NCBI GenBank assembly: GCA_037975125.1
Contig: CM075862.1
Span: 41,023,924-41,087,923, forward strand
DNA: 64,000 bases
Direction: 5' to 3'
DNA from: Latrodectus hesperus
Taxonomy: Eukaryota; Arthropoda; Arachnida; Araneae; Theridiidae
The stretch's first letter is position 1. Each line of letters starts with the position of its first letter. The notes under the pieces were generated by a model. It was not told where the DNA came from. It saw nothing but the letters and a program-made list of their open reading frames with translations, and ran no database searches. The position numbers and the translations under genes are program-made. Below, in pieces: positions 1 to 18,239 of this stretch.

Positions 1-1271
1 AACTGGAATCCTTTTAAAAGAGGTGTGGCAGTTGTGAATCAATCTATTTTTTATGACTTTATTCTGATCAACAAATGCCAATTTGATTATATTTTTGTAG
101 TGATCTTATAGAATATTGGCTGGAGATTATCTAAACACAAAAGCAACATTTCATACTTGAAACACCTCAAAAGTCAAGAATTATTAAAATCTCTGAATAT
201 GAGAGAATGATGACTTTTCAAAACAAATTAAAATTCATGTTTCTTTTCTTTTGGGGGGTTCCATCAGAGAAATTGCACATTTTTGTTAAGCTTAAAAATT
301 ATGTTATTTAATTTAAAAATTAAAAATATAATTTTATAAAAATATTATAATTTTAATTATTTTTATATTACAAAAATAATTAAAATTATAATATTTTTAT
401 AAAATTATTTATAGGTTTAATGGAAATTTTACCTAATCTATAACTTTATGTCTGTTAAGAAATATGCAATAATCTTGTATAATTCTAAATAGTAACTTAA
501 GAGTTTATTTAAATAAGCAAAATTGAAAATCATTGCTCTCATTTTTTAAATTTTTGATTCTTCTAATTTCTTTCGTTGTTCATTATTTTTCATTGATTTA
601 TTGATCAATAACATAATGAATCCATTGATCAATAAGTATGCAATGGTAGCTAACATGGAAAATAGCCAGATTTTTGTATAAGAAAATGCTTGAAAGTTTT
701 GTATTTAATAATTTATCAAGTTATGAGAATATCAAATTTAATTAACCAATTATGAAATTAAATTTATTTAAATGTGTGATAAATTGAAGTTAAAATTTTG
801 TAATTAAATTTAAAATCATACAATTGTATCATTCCTGCGTAAACGTTTTTTTGAAATTTGTTACATAACATCAGTTTTTAAAGTGAACTTTTTAAAAGGA
901 ATACTTATATCAAGTGATAAATACAATTTTTAAGCATTAATAGCTGTACTATAAAATTTTCTATTGGAATATTCTTTTTTCCTAAAACTTAATTAGTAGA
1001 TTAGAAAATTACGCATTGAAAATATACACAAAATATAAATAATTTATATCAAAGATGTGATTTCATTTATTCAAACAAAATGTTTTTACCAGGATCACAT
1101 GACAACTTATTTCAATGCTGTATCAGGTTTCGGTAAAAGTAGCACTGTTTCCAGTCAGATAATAGTTCAACACACCGGGTGATTAAAAAAGCACTTATGA
1201 AATTAAAAAAGGTCTAAAAGCAAAAATATGTAATATTTAATTTTCCTAAGAGATAATTGTTATATTATCAA
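1..1271. other. AT-rich non-coding stretch
   Basis: No exon-like or transposon-protein signal was recognised on either strand. The only structure seen is the perfect palindrome at 328-408, listed separately. Base composition is strongly A/T, with stop codons in all frames. Confidence 0.6.
328..408. repeat. Perfect AT-only palindrome, 37-bp arms
   Basis: The left arm (328-364) is the exact reverse complement of the right arm (372-408), separated by 7 bases (atattac). The arms contain only A and T, so some self-complementarity is expected by chance, but 37 uninterrupted pairs is far beyond that. It could be a fold-back MITE relic or a local inverted duplication. No terminal motif or target duplication identifies a family. 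Confidence 0.85.
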
Positions 1272-7589
<6,318 letters not shown>

Positions 7590-7599
7590 ATCCCTAAGA

Positions 7600-7870
7600 A
7601 CAATATGGTATAGTATAGTATACACCAGCAAAGTCCCCTGTACCTAACCCAAGAAGGGTTCTACCAGTTTAGATGGGACTTGCTGGAAAGAAGAAAAGAA
7701 AGTGGCACCGCCGGGGGCCTCGCCGCTGCAACGGAGTCAAGCTCCAAAACGCAACAACTTCACACGCTAGTGGAGGGTACCCGTCAGCTGCCTCTAGCTG
7801 TCCCCATTGGACTAGTTTATTGTGTGAGAAAAAAAAAATTACTAGAAAGCACAAGTACAAGGTAGGTGAG
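7600..7870. repeat. GC-rich island, unclassified repeat with 5' hairpin
   Basis: A block of markedly higher G+C, including ggcaccgccgggggcctcgc near 7705, interrupts an A/T-rich background. It begins with a long imperfect hairpin at 7625-7686 and is followed by an A-run (about 7831-7839). Short open frames exist on both strands (for example 7669-7860 minus), but none shows a known domain. The sharp compositional edges and A-rich side suggest an inserted repeat or retroposed RNA. The family is not identified. Confidence 0.45.
7625..7686. other. 62-nt imperfect hairpin
   Basis: The ends ccagcaaagtccc and gggacttgctgg pair over 12 positions with one bulged A. Inside, ctg/cag pair, and aaccc/gggtt close a five-base loop (aagaa). 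The fold is long and GC-containing, unlike the trivial AT hairpins around it. It could be the folded end of a transposon or a structured RNA. There is no direct evidence of transcription. Confidence 0.5.
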
Positions 7871-8542
7871 TAACTGTGTGTAAGTTTACATTATTGGTAA
7901 GATCAAGTTGAGACAAAGACAAAATTTACAGACAAAAACATTAGAACAAAACAAACAGAACAGTTAAAAGGTAAGTGATAGAGTATGGGTGCAAGCAAAT
8001 GAGAATAGCAAGGAGGGACATTAGACAATATTTACAGAAATTCAACAAAAGGATTACAAAAATACTTAAAATAGCTTAAGCACAAGGAGGCAAGGGTTTT
8101 AGTGAATCATCCTCTGGGAGAATCTAGTAAATGACATCAATACAAAATTTACAAATTCTCATAGTTTGTTGCTAATAGGTACTTCAGCTTTTGGCACTAG
8201 AGAAGGGTCAGGTATCAAAGCATCACTAACAATGGAGAAGGTAGGTATCAATTGTTGTCTAAATAGAAACTAAATTAATTAATAATGCTCCTTAGAGCAT
8301 TAGGAAGTGGAGAACAATATGGTTATGTCTATCCCTTTACCTGGAAAGATAATTTCAGCAAAATTTCTCTTATTATTGCCTATATTACCACTCATTTTTC
8401 CGCACTTGCAACCATTTTGCAAACCGAGGTAAAATATTATCGTTTATATTCACGAAAATCTTGAATTGGTTGAACGACCAACAGCAAAAAATTTAACTTT
8501 CTGGTACTTCTTCCGGAAACTGCAGTACATAAATTATTGATT
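7871..8542. other. Anonymous A-rich stretch
   Basis: An A-rich top strand with moderate G content, different in texture from the flanking AT-rich DNA, especially 7900-8270. It may continue the unclassified repeat at 7600-7870, but no protein or terminal structure was recognised. Confidence 0.35.
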
Positions 8543-8682
8543 GCACCATATATGTGAATCTACTACTTTATTTTTGACATTATGCACCATATATGTGAAT
8601 CTACTGCTTTATTTTTGAAATTATGCACCATATATGTGAATCTACTGCTTTATTTTTGATATTATGCACCATATATGTGAAT
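8543..8682. repeat. 41-bp tandem repeat, about 3.4 copies
   Basis: Units start at 8543, 8584, 8625 and 8666 (the last partial), each opening gcaccatatatgtgaatcta. Units differ by only a few substitutions (for example ctactact/ctactgct and gacatt/gaaatt/gatatt). This indicates a young minisatellite. Confidence 0.95.
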
Positions 8683-8689
8683 ACAAAAT

Positions 8690-9736
8690 ATTACAATTTT
8701 TTTTAATAATGAATGGTTGTATTTGATATGGATATTTACAAAACTGTATCAAATATCATATCACTCATTGTCTTGCTTTATGAATGTTTTTAAACGAGCA
8801 ATCATTTTTTCAAATTATTACTTGCTTTTCCTTTTCCACAAAACTTCGATTTCGTGTATGACTCCATTAATAGGGTAAAATAACTCATTCTTATTTACAA
8901 TGTAGTGATAGGCAAAGACGAGGCATAGTGTTGATGTCGGGCGAGGGATACTAGCTCTAAAATCAAATAAAACTGATGATATTTAAACGAGAAACATTAG
9001 AAATTACTATAGTCAATGACAGTTAGGAATTACGGTAAACTTATAAATATATATAAAAAGAAATGATGCGTGAAAAATTTGTTCTGGAATACAATCTTTT
9101 GATGCCCCACTTTACTACAACCATGAATTTAACATCTTAATTTGAAGTATTGAGTACATTTTAATTTACCATGCGTTTTGATATTAGAGTGACCTAAGCA
9201 GAAAACCAACTGAAAATTTCTCTGTAATCTGACTAACCTTTTTATTCTTACTATCAATTCTTTATAAAGCAAATCGAATACATTTATGAGCCTATATCGA
9301 GATCTTTTAAAATACTAGTTTAAGTTCTTTAAGTACCACTCAAGCTATCAAGCTATCGTATCTTGGACTTATCACCGGCAATTTTTTTTTTAGGCGCAGA
9401 TGCAATTGTTGTATTTTAGTGCAATTTAGTATATCGAAATTACTCCATACATGTATTTGATTGGTAAATTAATACTTTTTTTCTTTTAAAACTATTCTTA
9501 AATATATTTCAAATTTTTTTATATATTATTTAAACACAATGCCATTAACTTGATTGACAAAGTCATTAACTAACATAAGTATATACTAATTAGAATATAA
9601 GGTCTATAATTATTCAATAAGTAATTAATAGCTAAGTCGAATATTATATAATGTATTGCCTAGTTATTTATTAATAGGATACAAATATTCAAACACCACA
9701 TGTCTCACTAATTATACCTTAGAATGTTGTAAAATA
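8690..9736. other. AT-rich non-coding stretch
   Basis: Nothing recognised beyond AT-rich sequence. Confidence 0.5.
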
Positions 9737-10030
9737 TAAAAAAATTAAAAATTAAATTTCAATTTTTTTATTAATTATTATTATTATTTTTATTTATTAT
9801 AATTTAATTTTATTATTATTATTATTTATATAAAAATTTATATTTTTTATTATTATTTTATTATTTTTTATTATACATTTATTATTTATTATATAATTAT
9901 ATTATAAATATAATTATATAAAAATAATATATACATATATATAAATTAATATTATTATAATTTAATTACATTTATTAATATATAATTATAAATTTTAATT
10001 AAAAAATAAAAATTTAAAAATTTAAAAAAG
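9737..10030. repeat. Extreme AT low-complexity block
   Basis: Nearly 300 bases with almost no G or C, dominated by TTA/ATT trinucleotide-like runs, poly-T and TATA stretches. It is simple-sequence DNA, not coding. Confidence 0.85.
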
Positions 10031-13000
10031 TTAATAATCAGAGAAATAGGTTGGATTTTAGTAAACTATAAATTATTAATTATGCTAATTCGAAAAAATA
10101 TTTTTATAATATTTAAGTATAATTATATTTTCATATCATGTGTAATCTGTTGATATATACGTCATGTCAGTTGATAAATATAGCAAACATTTAGTTTTAT
10201 GAAGTCAAGAAAGCTTAATATCATGCAAAGATATGTTGATTTTTGTTAAATTTCCCTTTTTTCTGACAGTGGACATTAAATAATGAAATAAAGTGTTTTT
10301 TCCCTCATCCAACAAACTAATTTCATCAAAATATTTATGACTTCAATTTTTTTCTTTGCTCCAATTTTGTTGGTGCACTTTTTAAACAAGCCAAAGGGAT
10401 TCAGAGATTAGTTTCAACCATTGAGAATACTCAACATTTATTGGAATCATTAATAGTATAATTTTAATCGTATCATATTAGCACATTCGTTACATTGAAT
10501 ACAGAAAATGTAAATTTAATGTATAGATCGAATGTATCTAATTTGTTCCAATTGAAGAGTCACTAATACGACGCTGATAATGAATAATCAGTTCTATTAT
10601 TAGCTTTCTTGTAACAAAGTTAAATGTTTAACAAACACCATTCAAACTGAAAGAACTTATTCAATAATAATGAGATGATTATCTCTGACAAGCGTTTCTT
10701 AATGTGTTTTGGAACATGGTAGCAAAAGCTGAAGCCATTACGAAAGTTATAATTGAGAAAGATTATTATTTTTCTTATCTTTTGTGAGTAAAAATCTATA
10801 ATTAGAAATTCAGTGAATAAATCTGCTTAGTATTCTTTATAAATAGTGTGTATTTATATAAAAGGTTCTTTTTTTCAAACATGTTGTTTAAAGATTGGAA
10901 TAGTATCTAGATAATAATTATTTGTGGCAATAATTTCGCCATGTTTTTATCTTAGAGAGTTGGTCTTACGCGTTATGGTTATTTTCTCTCTTTTTCTCTT
11001 ATTAGTAATAGGAAGTGACTAGGACAAGTTCTCTTTGCTTGGTGACGAAATTATAATCAGGAATTGCATTTATACACGTTAAACTCAGTATTAACTTTTG
11101 AAAACAATTGCAAAAGAATCTTTTCCTAATTTTTATGGACCCTAAAACAGTATGAACATAATAAACCTATTATATTATTTAAATACAAAAGACTTAAATA
11201 TTTCTCCACAGAAAAATATTAAACGCCAATAATTTTTTCGATATGAATCATTAATATTTCGAGAAAATTGTTGTTTTGTTATTGAAATCGACCGAAGTGT
11301 TAGAAATTTTAGAAATAATTGAGCCTTACAGGAACAAAATATTGATTTGTATAATGAAGGTCACTTTAGTTTCACTTCACTTTAATTAAAAAACTAATAT
11401 GCTATCATACTTTAAATTAAAACTGGTATTTCCTATTTTTGGTTCTGTTATGAATTCCCATGAAGAAAACACCAATTGAACAGTATTATTTAAATCCTAA
11501 TTTAAAAAGTGGGTGGTCATTAAGTTTTTTAATAGTATTTTATCTCAACTCTCTCCAATAGTCTGTTGCTTTGCTCTAGTACTATATTAATAAATAAATT
11601 GTATTTACGATACATACAAATAAAATAATTGTACTCTAACATCAAAATACTATATCATGTATTTGGAATAAAAATTTCAAACTAAAATAAAAATTAAATA
11701 CGATGCAGCTTACAAATAAATAAAAAATTTGAAAATATATTTTATTGGGAAAATATGTATTGTAATACGAATATACAGACATTGCTTGCCAAAATTTTAT
11801 CATGAAATAATGCTTCACATTTAACGACAATTCTTAAAATATTAATATAATTTTAAGCTAGAATAATAAAATACTGAATACATAATCCTTAATCAGTACA
11901 AAGTGATTTTAATGGTAACATATTTTGCTGGATTTATTTTTCATTTTATGTTTTATTATTAGGAAATTCATGCAGAATAAATTCTGAGAAATAATAGTTA
12001 ATTTGTATGAATATATTTTATTGGTTTTAAGTTTTGCTATGTTTAAAAAGCAACCGTTATTCATATTTTTAAGATAAAATGCAAATTTTTTAACGTTCTT
12101 CTGACACTTTATTACCTTACAAATCTTATTTATTAGCTCAATGAAATCTTCATAAGGTTTTTGTATACACTTAATCATATTTTATAAACTTTCTAAATAT
12201 ATTTTAATAAAAGTTTGGTAATTATATTGCTTAAAATTATAACAGTATTAAATAAAATGGTAAAAGCAGAAGCATATCTTCACTTTTGCAATAAAAATTC
12301 TAATCTCAAATAAGCCTTATACAGGAATTTTTGATGCTCTGTAAAATGTTACTGTTCATACCTTTAAAGACACAGATACAATGTATTGGTATTTTGACAC
12401 TTTTAGCCGTCGATTTTCCGATACCACTATTTATTGGCAACTTTTGTAACACTGTCTCTCTAATGAAAGTCAAGTGCGATAACTCATTTTTGTTCGAAGA
12501 ATGTCAGTTGCATTTTCATTTACTGTTATAAAGTATCTGCAGAAAGGGTAAAATATTTTCTTGACTCTTGCTTTATAAACTAGTTTTCAAATAAGAAGTT
12601 TTGTTTTCCACTAGTTATAAATATTGTGATTTAATAAAATTTTGCAAAAATTTAATCTAAAATATTTACTAAATTGTATAAATGTGTAAATAAGACAAAA
12701 TATTCACTGTTATTAAAATTAATACTGCATTTCGAAGTTGGTAAATATTTTTTTTGGAACTGCATGCCTATTGGTTGTCTATACTGATGTATCGTCAAAG
12801 TTATAAATTAACTTTTGTAATGTACTACATACATAGAAATAGATGTGAATAAATATTTACAATATTTTATACACTTTTCTTATACTAAATTATGAATATT
12901 TATTTCTTATGCTTGGTATTAATGTATTATATGTCAAAGATGAAATATAATATGGTATTTTTTAATAAAAATTATGCATATATTTTGAATTTATGAATGA

Positions 13001-13130
13001 TCAAGTTATATATATTTGCATTCTTCAATCGATTCAAATCTCATAACGATTAAGACAGCTTTAAGAATCCTTATAAAACTTGGAAAATATTTTATATGGC
13101 AAATTTATTAACGTAAAATAAAGAAAGAAT
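10031..13130. other. AT-rich non-coding stretch
   Basis: No exon, RNA gene or transposon protein was recognised. Small open frames at 11642-11830 (-), 11909-12178 (-) and 12331-12531 (+) have AT-driven composition and no identifiable domain. Confidence 0.5.
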
Positions 13131-13159
13131 ACTTGTTTTACTTATTTTTTATTTATTTA

Positions 13160-13457
13160 TTTTTTAAATAACGGCGGGCACTTGGGCGGCTAACACTTCG
13201 CCACAACAAGGCCAGAAACTGCTACTCATTTGTCGTTACCCAGCGGGCACCTGTGAACCAAGTCACGGAGGCGAGTAGCGTTGCCCGCGTCATACCACCA
13301 CAAACCCGTTTATAGGGCGGGCCACATTCATACATCAACACACAAGAAAGTACAGAGAAACACAGAGAGATAGTAACATCCATGCACGAACCGGGATTCG
13401 AACCCGGGACCCACAGCTCAGGAGTCAGGAACGCTAACCACTCAGCCATCGGTCGGC
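13160..13457 (-). mobile_element. tRNA-derived SINE, family 1, copy 1
   Basis: On the minus strand the element opens with a tRNA-like head. The A-box-like tggctgagtggttagcg is followed about 35 bases on by a B box, ggttcgaatcc, together forming an RNA polymerase III internal promoter. A roughly 200-bp tRNA-unrelated body follows and ends in an AAAT-rich tail at the left (13140-13165). Near-identical 10-bp flanks (tgttttactt at 13134, tgttttattt at 13458) may be the target duplication. A closely related copy lies at 44,782-45,089. The open frame at 13222-13449 is incidental, because SINEs encode no protein. The parent tRNA could be Ser- or Leu-like; this is not resolved. Confidence 0.88.
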
Positions 13458-13469
13458 TGTTTTATTTTG

Positions 13470-16400
13470 TAATATTTTTGTATTTAATTAATAATTTTTA
13501 TAATTAATTGATATTTGTAATTAATTATAATTTTTATAGTTTATTTCTCCAGAAGAATTCTAATATAAAGCATTTTACAATCAAATCTGCGTTGGACAAC
13601 TCATATATTATAATTGGAGAAACAAATTATGATGCTTATTAGTATAAAACTTCACTCACAAAGGCACACATCTTCTTCCTACGCATTGCTCAAGATCTCT
13701 CAACTAAGAAGCATCCAGAGAACAATTGAATTACGCGATACCCCAGAGCTTTTTACCAAATTTACTATCAATATATATAGAAGATGCTGCATGTTCTCTG
13801 ATAAAATCTGGAAATAAGACTTTCTTTTTTCGTGCATGTGTTGAGGCAAGTATAGTTGTAGTTTACTAATCATACTAAATTAGTAGACGATTGCGATAAC
13901 TAAATAGAAAATGATAATTAAATCCTTCGAATCAAAGTTACCATTTATTTTCTTGATCTTAATGAACGAAAGTTGGAGTTGAATATGTGAAAAAATATTT
14001 CGTAATAGGTTTATTTATGTTTGGTACCAAAGGAAGTCCATAACGAGATAAAATACTTGAATACGACTATCTTTTCTTTTAATGAAATAAGTGTATAGGA
14101 AATAATTTATAGCTCTGCGGCTAAAAGAACATTTGTAGGAGGCCTTTTCTTAGGAACACTTAAGGAAAGGAATTTCACTTTTGTTAATATTAATAAAAGA
14201 TAATACGTCATTTGGAGTAATTTGTATTTCAGAGTACTTATTCTTAATTAAAAAAAATAAATTTGATTTTTTAAAATTTTTTATTTGTTTTTACTTTTTT
14301 ATGTTTAGTGGAAATGAAATAATTTTCAGTATTGGGATTTCATCAGAAAAAAGGCTCTTGAAAATCGTCTTTTTCTATGATCTTTATACAATATATCTTT
14401 AAACTAAGATGAAAAATATACTTTTCAATATTTAAGTGTTTTCTATTAGAGGCCTTTTTTACTTCCTGTATGTGTATCAGACATAATTTTTTTAATTGTT
14501 TTTAAAAATTTGCTAGCATAGCAAAATCCAGACAAGAAATCATTTATTGTTCAAGATATTGTTTAAAAAAAATCAATATTTAGGAGGATTGCAATGACAA
14601 TTTTATAATCATATAATTTTTTTCCTTTGATAGACTTCATTTCAAATTTACCACAAAATATTTCCCTAAAGCTGTTTTGTATGGTGAAAATTTAAAAAAT
14701 TCATTTTAATTTTCAGAAATAAAAACAAAATTATAAAGTATTAAATTAAATGATGATAGCTGTTGGGTAAATTAAAATATTTTATGTTTTGGATTCATCC
14801 ATGAGCATTGATCATGAATTTTTCATGAATCATGAATGGCAGAATGTTTCTACAATCATTCAAAATAAAAATAAAAATTACTTTTGTAAGAAAAAAGCTT
14901 TTCAATTTGTTTCAATGAATTTACTTTGGCTGACTGTATGTAAAATATACAAGTGACTAAGATTTATCACGTAGACACAATAATGCTAATGGCGACGTTC
15001 AAATCAGAAATTTAGGGTTTGTTTCAAAATATTTTAACATCTGATTATGTAGCTGTTGTGAAAAATACATAAAAATCCTTTTACTTGTTAAAATGCTTGA
15101 ATGCAATTATTGGTAATTTTTTTTAACTCGCTAGACATTTTTTTTATTACTACTATGGAAGAAAGTAGAAAAAATAAGGAAAATGGTTTTATAAATTTCA
15201 AACTAAAACGCAGTAACACTAATTGTGGTAATGAATGGTAATTGAAAGCTATAATCGAGTGTGAATTAAAAAATATTTTATGAGTTTAAGTTACTATTGT
15301 GCAATAAACTAAATAATAAAGAAAACTCGTTTACGAAACAAAATTATGAGCCCTGTAGCATTGGTTATCCCACAAAATACTGATATCTAGTGCAAGCTTT
15401 CAAAATGTTTGATGTATGTTATTAATGATATTATGAAAACCAGAGTGGAATAATGAATGAAGCCATTTCACAAAATAAAGTTCACAATCCAATAACACTA
15501 ATGATGACCAATAAACGCTGAGATGTAGTGTATATTTTCAGCACTTTTTTTTTTACTTTTTATCAAAGTGAAAAATGAATAATGGTGAGAAAAATACTTT
15601 ACAAAACAAAAAACTTCGAACATAAATTAACTCTGATTTTTAAAAGGATTTTCCCGTTTGTTTGCAACATAATTAGGTATCAAAGCAAAAAATTTAATAA
15701 TTTGAAAAACTGTTTTACTAAATAAAAAAAGACTGAGTGAATAAGACATTCTTCGCAAAACATCTAAATATTTCTTAAAATTACGATATGTGATTGAATG
15801 CTACTGAATTTGTTTCATATCACTAGTGACATAATTAGTTTGATATAAAGGAACAAAAAACTTCTAAAATTATGATAAATTAATTTTTTTCGGAATTTAT
15901 TTTTTCCATTAATTTAAAAAATAATGAGTCAATTAAAAAGTGAAATAGATTTTTTGCATAAGTACATAACTACAGCTTACAAATTTTTGCATAACTACTG
16001 CTTACATTTTTATATAGAAATTAATTTTCTTTGATGGTTTCTTTGTCAATAAAAATCAAGAAATTTTTATCGAAGTATGTTGTTGATGAAACGAACAAAG
16101 TGTGTAGTTACAATAAGTATTCCAGTATTCGTTCGACGGTTTTTTGAACCATATTGGTATCTACTTTAAATAAAATAAATTATCCTCAAATTAATTGTTG
16201 GATAAAAGGCTGTAGTGCAATAAACGAAAATCTCCTCATAAAGGAAAAAAAATTAAATAAATTTGTATGTATCACCTCAAAATACCTTAGCAAGTGATTT
16301 TATAGTTTGTATAAGAGGAATTTTGTTTTAAATGTTACATTAAAATAGATGTGTTGTATTTTTACAATGAGTTTCTAAATATTTGAATGAAATATAAATT

Positions 16401-16980
16401 CATTTAAATCCAAGTAATTGTTAAATAGCATAGGGGAAATTATGTCGTTTTATGTGTCACACTGTTGCATGAAATTATGTTATTGACTCAATGAACAACT
16501 GCATTCATACTGTTGATACTAAATTTAATAAAATTGTCTTATTGGTTGTTATGATGTTTAGCAAGTAGTAGTAATCTCGATAATGGTATGTAAAAAACTT
16601 TTACCACTAGAAGTTACTGGACAGAAAGGTGTACAAAGTGAAATATTCAGCAATGTTACGGATAACAATACCTCTCATGTGTACACTCTATACACACACA
16701 CGCATGCGTACCTGCCATGGTTGCAATAAAGAAGTTTCATAACTTTTCTTTTACTTCCATAACGCCAATCTTATCGCCAAGAAGCGCAGGAAGTATTTGC
16801 TTGACAAGTCGCTCTGTATTTTCTTAGAACAAATGAGCGTTTGTTATAAAGAATAGCAAGAAAATAAACAATATGTTTTTTGTTATGTCCTTATCCTTTC
16901 TGTATACAATATAGTTATTAGTTGACTCTAAATATAGGTTATAAGCCTTAGAATATTATTTAGAATAATAAAAGATTTTT
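13470..16980. other. AT-rich non-coding stretch
   Basis: No gene recognised. The small open frames at 13614-13817 and 14181-14402 show no domain. A short CA-containing patch occurs near 16690. Confidence 0.5.
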
Positions 16981-17854
16981 ATTTATTTTTTATATATTTT
17001 TTGTTGAATAAAAGCAAAAATTATTTTTTCACTATCATTTCTTGATGTTTTTGTCGGCACAGAAAGATAGTCTAAATTTGATTAAAATTCTTTTCTTACA
17101 TTGCGAATAAAAATATTTATTTTTATTATAATCACTCCAAAAGTATAAGAATTGTTATTAATGTCACAAGAATTATCACTCACATCAAAGTACATTTTAG
17201 AATACATATCTTTATACTTTTAAATGTATTCTCCATACATCAATATAAGTGTGAGATACGATTAATTAAAAATTTTAATAATTTGAAATGGGTAAAAAAT
17301 AACAAAAAACAAAATTATGTATACAATGATTGAGAGATTGTAGAGTAAAAAAAAGAATTGAAAATTTTTAAGACAAAATGATTTTTTATTTTCAAAGTGG
17401 CCTGTAGCAAAAATTATCCGCATGTTCTGAAAGTATATAAACATGTTTAAATTAATAAAAAATGATTATATAGTAGACACACAATGACTTTGATTTTTAC
17501 GTATATTTCTCAACACAATATTTCTATATACTTCATTTTAAAAAGCATGTTATTAAAATTGATAGCACAAATGTTTAAGCAAAATACTGAAAACAAACAA
17601 AAACAATTATCTTTGACATAAAAGGAAATTTTTTTCATAAAAGGAATTTTTAATTATAAATGTTCCAATTACAAACAAAAGGAAAAACATTAAATTTCCT
17701 TTGATTCATAGAAAAACACAGATATCTCATTCCTAATCATTAAGTAATAAAAATTGATTATATTATCAATAGAGATTATAAAATGACACTCATATTTTTA
17801 AGTTTAATAAAGTCAAAAAAATAGAGATGAGTTTAAATTGATTCATTTATCACT
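16981..17854. other. AT-rich non-coding stretch
   Basis: Nothing recognised apart from A/T-rich simple sequence. The minus-strand frame at 17262-17444 is not credible as a gene. Confidence 0.5.
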
Positions 17855-18008
17855 AGAGAGCGTTTCATGCCGGATTTTAATTTCTTTGGCGTGTGTTCTT
17901 TGCTATGGCGGAAATAGAAAAATTTTAATCAGCTTCATGACCGGTTTGGCAAACTTGTTGGCTATTGTGGCTGCAATCCTGAATTATAAAACATGTTTGA
18001 CGCTTTCT
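17855..18008. mobile_element. MITE-like element A (degenerate left end)
   Basis: The right 69 bases (17940-18008) match element B at 18165-18233 with only two differences and end in the same terminus, tttgacgctttct. The left terminus (agagagcgtttc) is a degraded version of agaaagcgtcaa. The left halves of A and B are only partly alignable. No convincing target duplication was found. The two copies sit side by side in the same orientation, separated by about 60 bp. Confidence 0.6.
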
Positions 18009-18039
18009 AAATTATTAGCGCTAATTAGAAAGCGTCAAA
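17996..18039. repeat. Inverted repeat formed between two element termini
   Basis: The right terminus of element A (tttgacgctttctaa) and an extra terminus fragment (ttagaaagcgtcaaa) form a perfect 15-bp stem around a short loop. A third copy of the terminus begins at 18071. This extra end shows that more than one insertion or rearrangement occurred here. Confidence 0.7.
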
Positions 18040-18070
18040 ATTTTCTAATATTTTTGCTTCTAATTTAATT

Positions 18071-18233
18071 AGAAAGCGTCAAACACGTTTGCTTTCCGTT
18101 TAAATTTCTTCCATGTGTGTTCTCTTTGTCATGCAGAAAATATGAAAATGTTAATCATATTGAGACTGGTTTGGCAAACTTGTTGGCTATTGTGGCTGCA
18201 ATCCTGGATTATAAAACATGTTTGACGCTTTCT
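18071..18233. mobile_element. MITE-like element B, about 20-bp terminal inverted repeats
   Basis: The element begins agaaagcgtcaaacacgttt, and its end is the reverse complement of agaaagcgtcaaacatgttt. This gives 19 of 20 matching terminal bases over a 163-bp element. The termini and size fit a miniature inverted-repeat transposable element. No clear target-site duplication was seen, so the superfamily is undecided. The open frame at 18117-18308 crosses it and is incidental. Confidence 0.7.
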
Positions 18234-18239
18234 TTCAGT

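Noticed and set aside
13222..13449. 75-codon minus-strand frame, similar to one at 44843-45067
   Set aside because: The similarity is because both lie in copies of the same tRNA-derived SINE, which has no coding function.
13385..13457. Functional tRNA gene (minus strand) with A and B boxes
   Set aside because: The tRNA-like part is continuous with a SINE body that recurs at 44.8 kb, and its arms do not form a full set of clean cloverleaf stems by eye.
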